DNA of 64,000 bases, from contig CM119269.1 in assembly GCA_051294375.1 (NCBI GenBank), positions 3,730,069-3,794,068 on the forward strand, in the 5' to 3' direction. Made by a program: the position numbers and the translations under genes. The DNA comes from Paraspadella gotoi (Eukaryota; Chaetognatha). Within the stretch, counting starts at the first letter, position 1. Every line of letters begins with the position of its first letter. Of the stretch, positions 35,692 through 52,981 are shown piece by piece. The notes beneath the pieces are model-generated. The model did not search any database. It had not been told where the DNA came from and saw only the letters and a list, made by a program, of their open reading frames with translations.

Positions 35692-37640
35692 AGAGAAGAG
35701 AAGAGACCTCTGCGCCAGACAAGTATTTATGACCATTTTCTGTCAGGAGGGGGTTTTAAATTGGTAAGCCGTTGTTGGTTTCGCTCTGGACGAAAACTTC
35801 GGCGCCTCTCCCGCCTCTTAAACCGACTTTTTCGAAAAAGGAAGAAAAGGGAAAAAAATGGAAAGAAATGAAAGGGACGTCGATTTGAAGGTCATTTCAA
35901 GGTCGACGAGGGTCATTGCCATCGTTTCTGACGGGTGGACGTTTCCGGGTCCAAGTTAATTCCCGCCTTAGAAATAAATAAAAACAACTTTTGATTTGAC
36001 GATTGAGTGTTAAATTGTTAATTGACCCGTCAATGTTTATGATTCAAGTAAAATCTAATTGAAACTTTCCATTTTCACTGCCCCTCCCTGCACTCACCTA
36101 ATCTCGAAACCCCGATTCCATCTTGCATTTTCCCGCCCAATCTCCGACTCTTGAAGTTGAACGCTTCCATCCGCGCATCGCTCGTCTTAATTTCATTCCC
36201 TCCTCCTTCGCCTCCTTTTACCTCCACCCGCGGAATTCCATTACACTACCACCGTTCTTTTGTCTCCCGCTTGACTCCCTCGCCGTTTCCCGCCATAATT
36301 CCATCGCTTTTCGAATCCCACCCAACCCGTTCGCACCGGTTCGTACGCGGCAACCCCACCTATGATCCTTCCTTCTCCCCCAACCTCCCAATCGCCTTCC
36401 GCCAATTCCCGTGTCTTGATTGCTTCATTCCCCGCCCATCTTGTCGTCCGCTCTTTATCTCGCGCGCAGGTCGTTTATCTTAATCAGCGGCGCCGGCGCG
36501 AAAAGAAAAAAAAGTCGACGCGTTTTCGTTCGGTTTTAATCTCGAGTGGAAAGAAGAAAAAATGAAGAAAAGAGGGAGGTGATTCTTTGGTCGAGGACTT
36601 CGGCCCTCCTTCATTACGACTGAAGGAGGGAGAAATTAATGAGAGGTTGCGGTATTTAATAGGGGCGGGGTCTTTCTTTCTTTTTCTTGCCGTTTTTTTA
36701 TTTTGGGGTCTTGTTAAATGTGTACAAAAATTTATTAGGAAAGCTTAAGTTACCTTGAAATAGATATTGAAAAAGTGTCTATCAATTATCATAAAACTTT
36801 TTTGTATCTATCAGAATCCGTTTCTAAAAATTTATACTATGCTAAAATTCTAAACATTAAAAGGCTTCCATGATAAAATAAATAAATGAAAAATAATATT
36901 AAAAATCGACTAACTTCAAAATTTTCTTCCTTTCCCCCCGCTCCTAAACTTCTCCTCCCCTCCCCGATATCTTACCCGCGCCCCCCGAAATAGGGGCATC
37001 GTCTTCTTTTCATCTCCTTTTTAATGGATTCTGACAAATTTTCTCGCGGCCTCGAAATTTTCTCGTCTCCCGAAGCCGATGCTCTCCTAACGCGAAGACC
37101 GAAGAGGGAAAAATCTTTCCATTTTCGGCGCCAAATTTGAATCGACTAGGATTGATTGATTGATTGAATGATTGATGTATTTATTAGAAAGAAAAATTTT
37201 AAAAAATAGCTAAATTCTCAATGCAGTTAGATTTGCTCGTCTTTTCTATTCGATTTGTAAATATTCCGACAAATATTATATAAAATTATTTATTGGGCAA
37301 TCAAAAACAGTCTTGATAAGTCTAAATTAATTGATCGAATTCAACGGCGAGTAATTTGTCAATCAATTTTCAATTGCAAAAATATAGAAAGTAATATTGC
37401 CGTACAAAACATGTAGCTTTAAAAAAAACAGCCAAACAGTGAACGAACGCTAGAGATATCATAAAAAACGGAAAGTTTTCGCGCAGTTTCACGAGATTCA
37501 AAGAACGCTTAGGAAACGGGGCACTGGGAAGTTTCAAAAAAAGAAGAGCAGAAAATGAATAACTTTCTTCCGTGACAAGAAAAAAACCTCAGAGAAAATT
37601 TAACTAAGATATTATATTATATATTTTTGAAAGAAAAAAA
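32216..37640. other. Long gene-poor stretch
   Basis: No gene is supported in 5.4 kb. It holds AT-rich sequence, a C/T-rich then GC-rich segment at 33960-34225 with a 10-bp GGTGCGGCAG tandem repeat (34131-34180), a 22-base N run at 34229-34250 followed by CT repeats, a GTC tract (34900-34960), a TTG tract (35084-35126), GA arrays (35362-35490 and 35618-35706), a pyrimidine-rich block (36100-36480), and a partial copy of foldback family 2 (about 36790-36890). The GC-rich segment near 34.0-34.2 kb could be a promoter, but no transcript can be attached to it. Confidence 0.5.
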
Positions 37641-37740
37641 AATTTAAAAAGTATAAACCCTGACTAGAGATCGGAATACATTTCCCAAAGGTTTGCAAAT
37701 ATTTCTTAAACGAAAAGCGCCTCTTGTTTTTTTCTCCACA

Positions 37741-40700
37741 TCACAATTCGTCATCGAGATGTTTTCCGTAATCAGTTGCAGCGCTGCCGACGAAGAGGTC
37801 GCTCTCATCCAGAATTTCCTGAACGGACAAAAGAGCATCGCGATCCTTATCGGCGACGCCGATTAAATGCGTCGCCTCATCCTTGGCGATTTCCTCGTTG
37901 CTTGGAATGGCCCACGCCTTCAGCTCCTCTCCTGAAACGGATTATTATTTTATCAAATGTAATATTCATTCAGATATATTGTATACGTTCATATAGACTC
38001 TATATTATAGAGTATATTAGAGCACAACACATTTAAATGTATCAAAAGAAGCTTACCTTCGAGCTTTCCGTTTCCGTCAAGGTCCAGCGCTCTCTTGAAC
38101 CTGTCAGATTCGACGGCAGTCCATTCTTCGGGGTCATCGCCTTTGTGAACAATTGATTTAATCTGTTTTATTTGACTAGAATTATTTAAATTGATTGATT
38201 TATTTTATTATTAAATTACCTTTTTATATAGTTTGATATTAATTGAACTGAAAGAGAAGAAAGAGAGAGAGAAAGAGAGAGAGAAATAAAGAAGGAAAGA
38301 GAGAGAGAGAGAAAAAGAGAAAGAAAGAGAATGAAAGAAAGAAATAAAGAAAGACAGACCGACCAACTCGCCCTACAACCCTATCTCTCTCTCTCTCTCT
38401 CTCACCCGCGACGTCGCCCAAGAACTCCGGGAGATTGATGGCTCCGTCTCCATCCTTGTCGGTCTCCTCGACGATCCTCTTCAACTCGATCTCGTGCATG
38501 TGGGGATAATCCTCTGGATGATAGAAGGCGGCGAACTCGTCCTCCGTTACCAGCCCGTCGCCGTCGACGTCGCTGGCGACGAACTTCCGCTCGTCCTCGC
38601 GATAAACGCGGACGAAGTGTTTGGCGTCTTCGTTATCGTCCGCGGCCAACTCGGCCACCGTGGGGACGTAGCCTTCGGGGATAGAGAAGCGGGGGAAGGG
38701 TTCGTTCAATTGACAAAACTTGAGGTCTTCATGTGTGAGCTGGAGTAGATGGTAGATGTGAAGGGACCGATTGATTACTCATTTTTTCCCTCTTAAACGG
38801 TACAAAGTGGCCAAAGGGTCACCGACATTACGTTTAAAGGTGCAAAACTATGGCCTCAATCCTGCGGGCGCAATTCCAAGTGGGCGGAATCCTAAAGGGC
38901 ACAATCCTATGGGCGCAATACTATGAGCCCAATTTTATCGGCGCAGTCTTAGGTAGGCGCAATTCTAAGTGGGAGGAATCCTAGGTGGCGGAATCCTATG
39001 TGGGCGCAATCTTACGAAGGCGAAATACTATGAATGCAATTGTATGTGGTCGCAAAGCTACGTGGGTGCAATAATTGGGGCCCGATCCTGTGGGCCCAAT
39101 ACAACGCGGGTGCAATCACCCGTTTAAAGGTTCAAGTTTAAACAATACGTACGACTATTGAAAAGTTAGAAGGCAAGAGTATGCCTAGTTCTAATGGGGC
39201 ACAAGTTACCGGAACGAAACAAGACTCAGCATTACCGTAAACACTTTTGAGATATTCCTCCCAACCGAGTTTTCCGTCCTCGTCTTGGTCGTGCTCGTGG
39301 AATCTCGACACCGATTCCTCTTGGTTCAAAGTGACGAAAGATTTCATGATCCATTTCTGTAAAATTTTTTAAAAGGACATCAAAACTTGGTTGATTGGTT
39401 CTTGGGGTCAATATTATTTGTAATTTTTGTTTTTAATCAGTTTTTTTTCTCGTAAAATTATTAATTATCAGATTTCTTAGTAATGTAATGCAAAAGAATC
39501 GTTTTGAGTATAGTATAGCCTGGAATAGTCTGGTCAAAACGGCTAAGACTTACCTGAAGTTCATCGTGAGAAATATATCCGTCGCCCCCCTCGTCAATTT
39601 TCGTGATGAGACCCTTTAATCTGTTGGATGTAAAGAATTACACGATAAATTTATAAATAAATCCGATAACTAGGGTAGTAAAATATTACAAAGCTTTTAA
39701 CTAATATCAAAAACGTACTAAAAATAATCCCGAAAACCTACGGAAAGCCTTTACCTTTTCTTAGCTTCTTCCGGGGGAAGGTTGTGATATTCCGCATCTT
39801 CCTCTCTCGAACCCACGAAAGACTACGACAAAATTTAAAAATGAGAGGAATTAACAAAATAATGAAATTGATCACAACCGCAACCGGGAAAATATAGAAA
39901 ATATAGAACCTGAAAACATATATCTCTCGTAACATAAGACCACCTTCAACGAACAGTACGATTTCACAGTGGAGACCGAGAAGTCGTTTTGTAAACTACT
40001 ATTTGATAAATATATATATATAAATTAAATTGGGACCTGATGGTCGAACTCTTCGTTGTGGTCCTCCTCGTCGTCTTCGTGATGGTCGCTGCCCAGTCGC
40101 GCCCCCTGCTCGCGCTCGATGCTTTTCAAATGCGCCAATTCTTCCGCTGAAACGAATAATTAGATTAAGTAAGGAGATTTAAAATTATGAACAAACTGAC
40201 AAACTGAACGAAAATCCGGACTTACCTCTCGATTTGAAGGGTAAGTCGGAATCTTCGTACGGCTCATCCACGTCCAAGTCGTCCGAGTCGGAGTCTGGAG
40301 AGAAAAAAAAGGTAGGTCAGTTAAAGAGAGAGAGAGAGAGAAAGTTAACTAATTACGTACCACTTGGTTATTTTTTCGAAAATATACAACAAATAATCGA
40401 ATTTATGTTTGTTGAGCTCAAAAACAATATACAAAGACGTTTTATCTTCCTACGATATCGCTCACAACAACAAAAATAACACCATCACAAAAAACAACAA
40501 CATCACTCACAAAAAAACAACCACAACATTACTGAAAACAAACAACTGTAATAACAATAACAACAACGCACCGGTTCCATTGACGGCATCGTCTAGATCG
40601 TCTAGATCTTCTTGATCTTGATCATGATCTTGATCTTCCTCCCCGTGAGCTTCTTCTTCCTCCGCGTCGTCGTTTGCTTCCTCCTCCCCTCCTCCCCACA

Positions 40701-40782
40701 GAAAGGCGTTCCTCCCCGAGAGAGAAATGAGGAAGAGGAAGAGGAAAATGGCCAACAACGAATTTCGAGATGAGAACAACAT
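37741..40782 (-). CDS. Reticulocalbin/calumenin-like ER EF-hand protein (CREC family)
   Basis: A Ca2+-binding protein of the secretory pathway lumen. Nine exons, all with clean GT/AG sites and phase: 40782-40572, 40294-40226, 40146-40037, 39822-39755, 39620-39554, 39356-39236, 38726-38406, 38140-38057, 37931-37741; 413 residues. A signal peptide (MLFSSRNSLLAIFLFLFLIS) is followed by a strongly acidic region to about residue 130 with one sequon (N68). Six EF-hand loops begin at residues 162, 198, 268, 305, 342 and 378. Loop 1 has Gly at position 3, and loop 6 (DKDRDALLSVQE) lacks the central Gly, so both may bind weakly. HPEDYPHM between loops 3 and 4 and FVGSAATDYG near the end are CREC signatures. 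The C-terminus DDEL is a KDEL/HDEL-type retrieval signal. Vertebrate members are about 315-360 residues; the extra length here is the acidic N-terminal part. I cannot tell which paralogue it is nearest to. Confidence 0.95.
38255..38403. repeat. GA/CT microsatellites in CREC intron 7
   Basis: Interrupted GA-type tracts run from 38255 to about 38340, and a pure CT tract on the plus strand (38383-38403) runs directly into the 5' splice site of intron 7, which on the minus strand reads GTGAGAGAGAGAG. Confidence 0.85.
38790..39120. repeat. Degenerate ~18-bp GTGGGCGCAATCCTA repeat
   Basis: Within intron 6 of the CREC gene about sixteen imperfect units of the type GTGGGCGCAATCCTAT occur in tandem. 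Variants alternate GGCGGAATCC and GGGCACAATCC. It is more GC-rich than the surrounding intron. Confidence 0.8.
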
Positions 40783-41369
40783 TGTTCTTTGTTCGAGTTT
40801 ATTGTTTGTTTTTCTTTGTTTGTAAGGAATGGAAGTAATAATACTGTTAGATTTTTTTGAACGATAAATTAATGTTTGTTTTAGCTTCTTTTTTTTTTGG
40901 AAGCCTCGTTGTGGGAATATATCGAATTAGAGACCTAAAAAAACTGAGATGTGAGGTTTCGTCGGTTAATTTGAAAGAAACGGCAAAAAAAAAAGAGCCA
41001 CGAAAAAAACACGGCATCCGAGTGAAAAGTGAAAACGCGGTGAAAAAAAACGAAATGTAAAAAGTGTACAACGCATTTTTAAAGCAAGGAAAAGTGAAAA
41101 GCCTCAGGATCCATGGTCGTTTGGCTTCATTAATGCTCTCATAGGAAGATCGGTTATTTCTGCGACTTGTTTGAAACTATAAAGACATAATTTGAACCAG
41201 TCTCGATCCAGGGAAACGGTTTCTTTAATTTCAGCAACAAAAGCCAATACAAAGTGATAAATAAAATAAAATAATGCAAAAATAAATTTAAAAAACTAAG
41301 ACTAAAACCTTATATGTCCACGCAATATGAAAACATAAAACTCGCGACTCGTTAAGGTAAGCGTCCCCT
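40783..41369. other. Intergenic, upstream of the CREC gene
   Basis: AT-rich sequence directly 5' of the CREC start codon; it should contain that gene's minus-strand promoter and 5' UTR. No recognisable core promoter motif was found. Confidence 0.5.
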
Positions 41370-41576
41370 TTAGTCGTCACCGCCCCCCCAGGAACCACCC
41401 CCTCCGTTGCCTCCGCCCCAATCAAAGCTGCCGCTGCCGCTCAAGCAGCTGCCGCCTCCGCCGCTGCCCGAATCGCTCCACGAGAAGCTTCTCTGAAAGC
41501 CCCACCCTCGGGAGTTGGTTTCGGCGGGGCGGGATCGACCGCTCGATCTGCAGCATCGAGAACAGCAACCGCCCAT
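41370..41576 (-). CDS. Small Gly/Ser-rich protein with MGGCC acylation-type N-terminus
   Basis: A complete 68-residue frame that begins MGGCCSRCCRSSGRS and continues as a Gly/Ser/Trp-rich tail with repeated WGGG and GSGS motifs, ending GGDD. Met-Gly followed by several Cys is the pattern of N-myristoylated and palmitoylated membrane-anchored proteins; Arg residues between the Cys would help membrane contact. There is no family that I recognise. Composition matches confirmed exons, but the GC-rich low-complexity character means that it could be non-coding, or one exon of something longer. It lies between two minus-strand genes. Confidence 0.4.
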   Translation of the reverse strand: MGGCCSRCCRSSGRSRPAETNSRGWGFQRSFSWSDSGSGGGGSCLSGSGSFDWGGGNGGGGSWGGGDD

Positions 41577-42297
41577 CGTCGGGTTGTTTTTATGCTGCGG
41601 CAGAAATTTGCGGCGCCGCTTAATCAGTTAATTTATAATATTATTTGTTTTTACGTCTTCACATCTGAAATGGAATCGTCATGGAAGATGCTAGTATATG
41701 AAAACGAAAATAATGTCACCTCGTTTGCAAATAATTGTAATTATTGAATATCTCGTGCTGAATGGAGACCAAGTTCGGCGACTTAAGCCGAACAATTAAA
41801 AGAACTAAAACACGAAATTAAACGAAGGTCTACAGATATATAGTCGGAAAATGACTGGTCGTGCTACAAGATAGATGCTCTTAAGGAAATGTAATGATTA
41901 TTTTGGTAATAAATTGAGCAACAAGCAATAAGTTATGAGATTCCGAAAAAAAAAAGCTAAAAATAAAAACCCAATGTAAAACGTAATCACTTGGTTGTAG
42001 CGAATAAATCAATTCAACGAAAGAGTAAAACAAACCGTTTAAAAAAAAAACAAGAACGCCCAAACTGGTTTAGTAAAACGCGACTAATCTAAATCATAAG
42101 TATATATACTAGGAGTATAAATTAAAAAAAACCACAAAAGAACTCGAGTAAGAGTCAAAAAACTAATAATTTCAAACCGATAATACACATTCTACACTTT
42201 TTTTGAAAACCGATCAAATCGATATATCTCTCTTTGACTCAGAGAAACTTTTAGAGATATAAACATCCCGAAATGTCGCTAGGGGGATTTTGTTGAC
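41577..42297. other. Intergenic AT-rich spacer
   Basis: No gene is seen between the small Gly/Ser-rich frame and the Ly6-like gene. Confidence 0.5.
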
Positions 42298-42304
42298 GTT
42301 GCTT

Positions 42305-42310
42305 TTTAAT
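42305..42310 (-). terminator. Candidate poly(A) signal of Ly6-like gene
   Basis: ATTAAA on the minus strand, about 90 bases after the stop codon of the Ly6-like gene. Confidence 0.4.
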
Positions 42311-42397
42311 TTGTGAGTATACGTTTCCATGGCGACCCAAAAATAAACATTACTCGTCGCCGCTCTCTGTTTTTGGCCTCCTGCTGGAGTGGATCAA

Positions 42398-42981
42398 TCA
42401 CTGCAGCATCCAAGCGACGGCGACGACAGAGAAGAGGGCCGCCATCTTGGACACGCCCACCTCGGTGGCGGCGTTGCACAAGTCGGTGTCGCAGTGGTAG
42501 ACGCTCGCCTTGACGTAGTCGTTGGCCGTGTTGTAGTAGGGCTTCTTCTTGCCCGCGGGTTCCTTGCCGCATTGGAAGACGTATTGCACGGAGCCCAACA
42601 CCTCTTGCACCATCTTGCGGCAGTAGCCGTCCTCGCCGCAGTTGATCGTCTAAGGTAAAGAGAAACGGTTGGGGATAAAATTGTCGTTTTTGTTGTTGTT
42701 GAAAACAGTAATATTAATATAACGTAAGTCAAAGATTTCGTGCTTTAATATACAACTTTAGTTATGAATTAAATTACGGGAGGCAATCCGAAAACAACGT
42801 CAGGCGATATCGAGACATACAACGATAACAAATTCAACCTGAAATCCAAACTCACTGTTCTATCCTCTTCAGCGGCGCAGTCTTTTTTTCCGTCGGGGAT
42901 GCACTCGTAGCATTTAATTGCCGCCGTTAGAGGGACGGCGACGGCGAGGAACGCCAAGGCGACGACCACGTAACGATTCAT
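42398..42981 (-). CDS. Ly6/uPAR-type three-finger protein, GPI-anchored
   Basis: A small secreted or surface protein of 125 residues from two exons: 42981-42856 and 42649-42398, joined in phase 0 with donor GTGAGT and acceptor CTTAG. The signal peptide is about residues 1-21 (MNRYVVVALAFLAVAVPLTA). The mature part begins with KCYEC and contains eight Cys (24, 27, 35, 46, 52, 69, 95, 100), closing with the family signature CDTDLCN. The last fifteen residues are hydrophobic (MAALFSVVAVAWML), preceded by small residues, as expected for GPI-anchor addition. Vertebrate Ly6 proteins usually have ten Cys; eight is common in invertebrate members. The ligand cannot be inferred. A minus-strand ATTAAA lies at 42305-42310. 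Confidence 0.87.
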
Positions 42982-44819
42982 GGCGAGAGGGAGACGGAGT
43001 GGGCGTGGAAGTCAGACAGAGATGGAGTCGAGATTTCGATTCGACCGGTAAGCCGTAGAGATTCTGTATTTTTAGGATCAAAATTAAGTTCTGTTTATTT
43101 AGTATAAAAATAAAATATTAAGAACTTGGAGAGTGTGCATGTACTGTAGTAAGTTTCTGTTTCTTTCGCTTACGAAGTGAAAATAAAAAAAAAGAAAAAA
43201 TGAAATGGCTGTATATGAACTTTAAAGATATATTTTTATATTATACAGAAAATACTGTACCACATAGTTAAAACAATAAAATTATTTAATATAGTATTAA
43301 TTGTTCGTGAGTTGAATTTATTTTGTACGTTAATTTCATATTGAATGCTATCGAATTCGAATATATAGTATTTAAGTCGTTGATTCCAAAAACGAGATTC
43401 CAAGGACGAGAAAAAACCGGCGAATAAAAAAACTAGGAGTCATTAATTCTCTCCTTGACTCCCTCTCACACAGTAACGCGACCAAGGTCATTTGATTGAA
43501 ACGATCAAACAGTAAACAAAAGGCCGGAGGCGACCCACTGAGTGATCGTGGTCAGTTTTCCCCAAATTTCCCTCCGAGTTTTGTGACGTGGCCCGGGATC
43601 GGGCGGGCAACGTAATCGAAAGACACGTAATCTTTTCGCTTTCTCGAGTCGAACTATAAATAAACCATAATTGCCCTTTTTTTCTTTTTTTTTCTTTTTC
43701 TTTTTTTTTTGCAATTGATTCGAAGAGCAGACGGAAGAGAAACCATGTAGATTAGTTAGGACGACGACGATGAATGCGACGACGGCTACAACAACGACGA
43801 CAACGACGACGACCACAACGACGACGACGACGACGACGTGGCGTTTTCTTCGTTGTGAAGAGAGGGCGACTTTTCTGAAACGCGGAACAAAGGAGCATCG
43901 AGTGAAATTATCGGGTTTTTTTGCTTTCAGTAGTCGGGTCACTTTAGTAGTGCTCTTAAGGTAGGGTGTAGTCGACAGGGTAAGGCGAGGTTTATTAACC
44001 CTTCGTCACGCCCCAGAAGTCGGTGAAGTTGGCGGAAATCGGCCAGGATTTGACACACTGACTGGTCCAGGCCGAAGGGAGGATGATGAAGATGATGACG
44101 ACGATGATGATGATGATGACGATGATGATGATGATTCAAAGCCGGTTGTTCGCTTTTTTGAGGGGCGACTTTCAGCCTCGTGAGTTTATTTTCTTTTTCG
44201 AAACTAAAATCAGCGTTTAGGATTGAGTCGTCCTCGTTGCAGCATCAAAGTAGCAGCAGCTCTTTGCTGAGTTTTCGCCCGGCGAAAGCCGACGACGACG
44301 ACGACGACGACGACTATGGGCATTTTCATTCATCATCGGAAGGAACGAAATTCTCACGGTTGACTTCTCTCATTCACGAAACAAAAGTTGGCGGTCGGAG
44401 CCGTGAATGAGGCAGCTCGTTTTGTGAGTCGTGACAAAGTTTGGGAGACGGACCCTCGTCCCCTTTTTTTTCGAATGACTCCGAACAATTCTTTTATTCT
44501 TATGAATTTGTTTTTTTAAATTAAAAGAATTTTTGTAGATTTTTATGGTGCAACCGTTATGTTTATATAAACTAAAACTATAATACCGTAATATTACAGT
44601 GGCATTAATTTAAATCTTTACTTTAACGTAATCGGACACACCAGCACTATTGTAATACAAACATTTTTCTACAACGGCAAAACTAAAATAAAATCTGAAA
44701 TTGTTTTTGACCTCACACCGCTTTCTACTTTATTAAAAAATATCTTTGTATTAATTTAAATTTTTTTTATTTCAGAATTATCGTCTTCCACAATTAGTAA
44801 TTAGGAAAACGTATCCATC
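42982..44819. other. Intergenic between divergent Ly6-like and PWWP genes
   Basis: The two flanking genes point away from each other, so this interval contains both promoters. It holds a GAC/ACG trinucleotide array (43750-43840), a GAT/GAC array (44083-44135) and poly-pyrimidine tracts. Frames through the trinucleotide arrays (poly-Thr, poly-Val, poly-His) are artefacts. Confidence 0.55.
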
Positions 44820-46505
44820 ATGCCGCCCAGAAAAAGAACCGTCAGCAGCAAGAAACGACTTTCGATGCTGAAATTTGCCGTCGACGACTTGGGTGAGTAA
44901 ACACAATTTTGTTTGTTACCGCTTAATGCTTTATTGGATGACTTACTATTAAAAAGAACTCATAAGGGAGTTGTCCTTTATACAAATGAAACATTCTTTA
45001 AAATATGAATCGGAACGCCGAGCGATCAGCTTGCAGTGTACTGTTGTGTTATTATATTGTAAAACTGATGGTCTTAACCTACCACAGCCTTTCCGAAGTC
45101 AGGCTTATGTATTGATAAATGATTGAAATATTATATTGCTTGTGCCCATTTTATAAATCATCCTCCTCTAGTTTTTGGAAAATACCGGAACCGCCCCCAC
45201 TGGCCGGGAAAAGTCCTCGCCCTTCCGGACGAAGAGAACAAAAAGTACCGGATCTTGTTGTTCGGTTGCCGAGAAGAGATTTTGTTACCGGAAAAGAATC
45301 TCGTGGATTTCCGGCAAAACCTTCTCGTTTACGGGAGGCCCTCGCCGGACGAAGGTGAGTCTTGGCACTCGAAGTTCCGTCATACTCGGGATAAATCAAT
45401 CGGTCAAGTCAAATTCAACAATCATCTCATCGGTTCATCCTTCAGTTTTCAACGTCGGACTCTGGGAAGCAGAACACAATCCCGATCTTCTCAGCATCCA
45501 AAGACCCAAAGAACTGAAGCAACTTCTGGAGAGGAACTTCGCGGAAAAGACTGAAAGGGAAAATCCAAAGCAGCCTCTTCGACAAAAGCAAAATGAGCAA
45601 CTGCCGAAGAAGGAAACCAAGCACGAAAAGGAAAAGCAAGCTGAACCAAAGCAAAGGAGAAGCAAATCGAAAACGAGCCGGTAAAGTAGTACAGCTATTC
45701 TTTGCAATATTGCTCCCTTTCGAATTGAGCGATTGACCAATTAACAAAATGTATGATACAAGAGATTACAGGCTATTTTCTTTCCTATTGAATATGTCAA
45801 TTTTTTTTAATTTTTAACTTGTAATCTTACAGCAAATCAGTAAAAATATTCATAGTGGTATCGTATTTGTCTTCAAACATGGTGACACTATGTTCAAATC
45901 TCTTACGGACACAATTAAACTTGTCACGACTTAAGACGTAACATAGTGCATTTAACATATAACTATATCATAGTTGAAATTATTCTCACTAGTTTTAGCG
46001 CACCGTCGAATTAATCATTTTAACAAATTTAAACAAAATTTATGCTGTTGTTCACGCGGCTAGTATTTCGAATTCTCATATGAAATTGTATTCTTTCCCC
46101 AGTCGCTCGTCAACGAACATTCAACCCGACGTCCTCTTCTCCCCGAGGTCCGACTCTTCCGTCGAGAAGCCCGACCATCGTTCGCCTCTCCTTTCGCCCT
46201 CCGCCCAACGCCGCCGCCCTTCCGCGACAACCGGGACGCCAGGCTCTCCCTCCACGCCCTGCAATACCCCCTCGACACCCTCGACCACCGCGTCCCGTCG
46301 CGCCACCTGCCTCGCCCTTAAAGTTCCCAACAACACTCCCATGAGTCCCCCGAAAAACAAAAGGACTACGCGAGCCCAGAAACGTGCTTCGACCGAACCG
46401 ACAGATGCCCTCAGCGACGTGGGTCTCTTTATGGAAAGAATTCAGGCTTTGGAAAGGAAACAAAAGGCCAGGCGGAAGAGCCGCTCCGGACTCGGGGGGG
46501 AGTGA
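44820..46505 (+). CDS. HDGF-related PWWP-domain protein
   Basis: A nuclear chromatin-binding protein; family members bind methylated H3K36 nucleosomes and DNA through the PWWP domain. Four exons: 44820-44892, 45172-45354, 45446-45680, 46103-46505; 297 residues. After a basic start (MPPRKRTVSSKKRLS) the PWWP domain (about residues 20-105) has DDLVFGKYRNRPHWPGKVL, the family motif in the form PHWP, and then FNVGLWEAEHNP, which matches the conserved GLWEIENNP of HDGF. A basic KQ-rich linker follows, then a Ser/Pro/Thr-rich segment and a short charged helix near the C-terminus (VGLFMERIQALERKQKARRK). I see no integrase-binding domain of the LEDGF/HDGFL2 type, so it is closest to the short HDGF-like members. 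An AATAAA is at 46618-46623. Confidence 0.92.
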
Positions 46506-46617
46506 AGAGGAGGGGGAGGAGGAGGGGGAGGAAGAGGAGGAGGAGGAAGAGGAGGCGGATGATCGTTTATTTCTGGGATTACTTTTACTCAACGAATGAT
46601 TTGTCGTATATTGCTCT

Positions 46618-46623
46618 AATAAA
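46618..46623 (+). terminator. Poly(A) signal of PWWP gene
   Basis: AATAAA about 110 bases after the stop codon at 46505. Confidence 0.7.
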
Positions 46624-47834
46624 ATACGCCTTCGAAATTTAAGCACATCAAACATCAACATCTATGCGAAGCTAAATGTTAATAACCTTTTTTATAGCGT
46701 CATTTGTCGTGAAGCAATCGAATTTTTATTTAAAAAAAAAAAGACAAAAAAAAACCAACCTTCATATTATATCTCAAAACCTTGACAAAATTCGTTTCCC
46801 AGTGGGATTCCTTTTTTTTCCTTTGTCACTTTAAGCTAATCAAACATTAATTTAACTGTTCTTTAATTCAATGAGCAGTTTACGTTTAAGCTTTCCAACA
46901 TCCGGGAACTTTTAGTTTCCGGATGAAAAACCTCACAATGTTTAAAATTCTGTTGTGTTGGGGGGGTTTATCCTCACCCACTCCGTAATTCCGACCACTC
47001 AACATTCCAAGCGATTCTTTAACTTTGTTACGCAGTAATTGAATTTATTATTTAATTGAAACAAATAAATCTCTCGTTCCGCGCTTCCTTTTTTTCTTTT
47101 TGTTTTGGAGGAAATGATCCGGGGGAAATCGGGAAAAAGTCTCCGCCCATTTAAAAAAAAATTGAATGGCCTTTTAAATCTGAAATAAAAAAAATATCAT
47201 GAAGATGAATAAGAAAAGTTCGCAAAACTTAATCTTCTAATTGTGGCTTAAGTTTGTGATTAGCGGTCTGAGTAATTGGCGGTATTTCATAATCTCACCA
47301 AACCCAGGTTTTTCCTCAAATTTTGTTTGATTAATAAAGGAGAGAGGGAGAGAGAAAGAGAGAGAGAGAGAGATAAAAACAGGATCAGCATGGTTAAACT
47401 TGTTGCCGTTCATCTAATTCTAACACGGCCCTTGCCTCCTCTGCTTCATGCTCGAGCAGGGCCCCGCAGCGGTCCACAGCCTTTCTTTTTCCTTGAAGAA
47501 AAAAACCCTCCAAACAGACTCTCCTCTCTAAACCAGGACGGCGCTTAAAAGCTTAAATTTCCCCTCAACGCGTTTAATGAATTTAATAAATTTTACTTCT
47601 TTTTTTCATCCTTTTTTTTTCCTCGTTAACGACGACGACGACGACGAAGGCGACACAATTTTTGACGAATCGGCGAAAATGATGACAACAAAAAGAGGAC
47701 GATAACGAAACTGATTCCTCGTCTCGTATTTCCGCTCATGCTCAAATAAACACCCACACGACGATGAGGATGACGACTCTGACGTCGAAACTGCTCGATG
47801 ACACTTGAGTGATCGTTCGGACGCGGCGGTCGCC
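46624..47834. other. Intergenic, upstream of the kinase gene
   Basis: No gene is supported. A GA tract lies near 47340-47372 and a GAC tract at 47628-47648. The interval should contain the kinase promoter. A frame near 47276-47548 passes through the GA tract and has no family similarity. Confidence 0.5.

Positions 47835-52981
<5,147 letters not shown>

Noticed and set aside
36123-36565. Two overlapping plus-strand frames rich in Pro, Ser and Phe
   Set aside because: The block is pyrimidine-rich in all frames, with no splice sites or family similarity.
43505-43964. Poly-Val and poly-Thr frames on both strands
   Set aside because: They translate a GAC/ACG trinucleotide array between two divergent genes.
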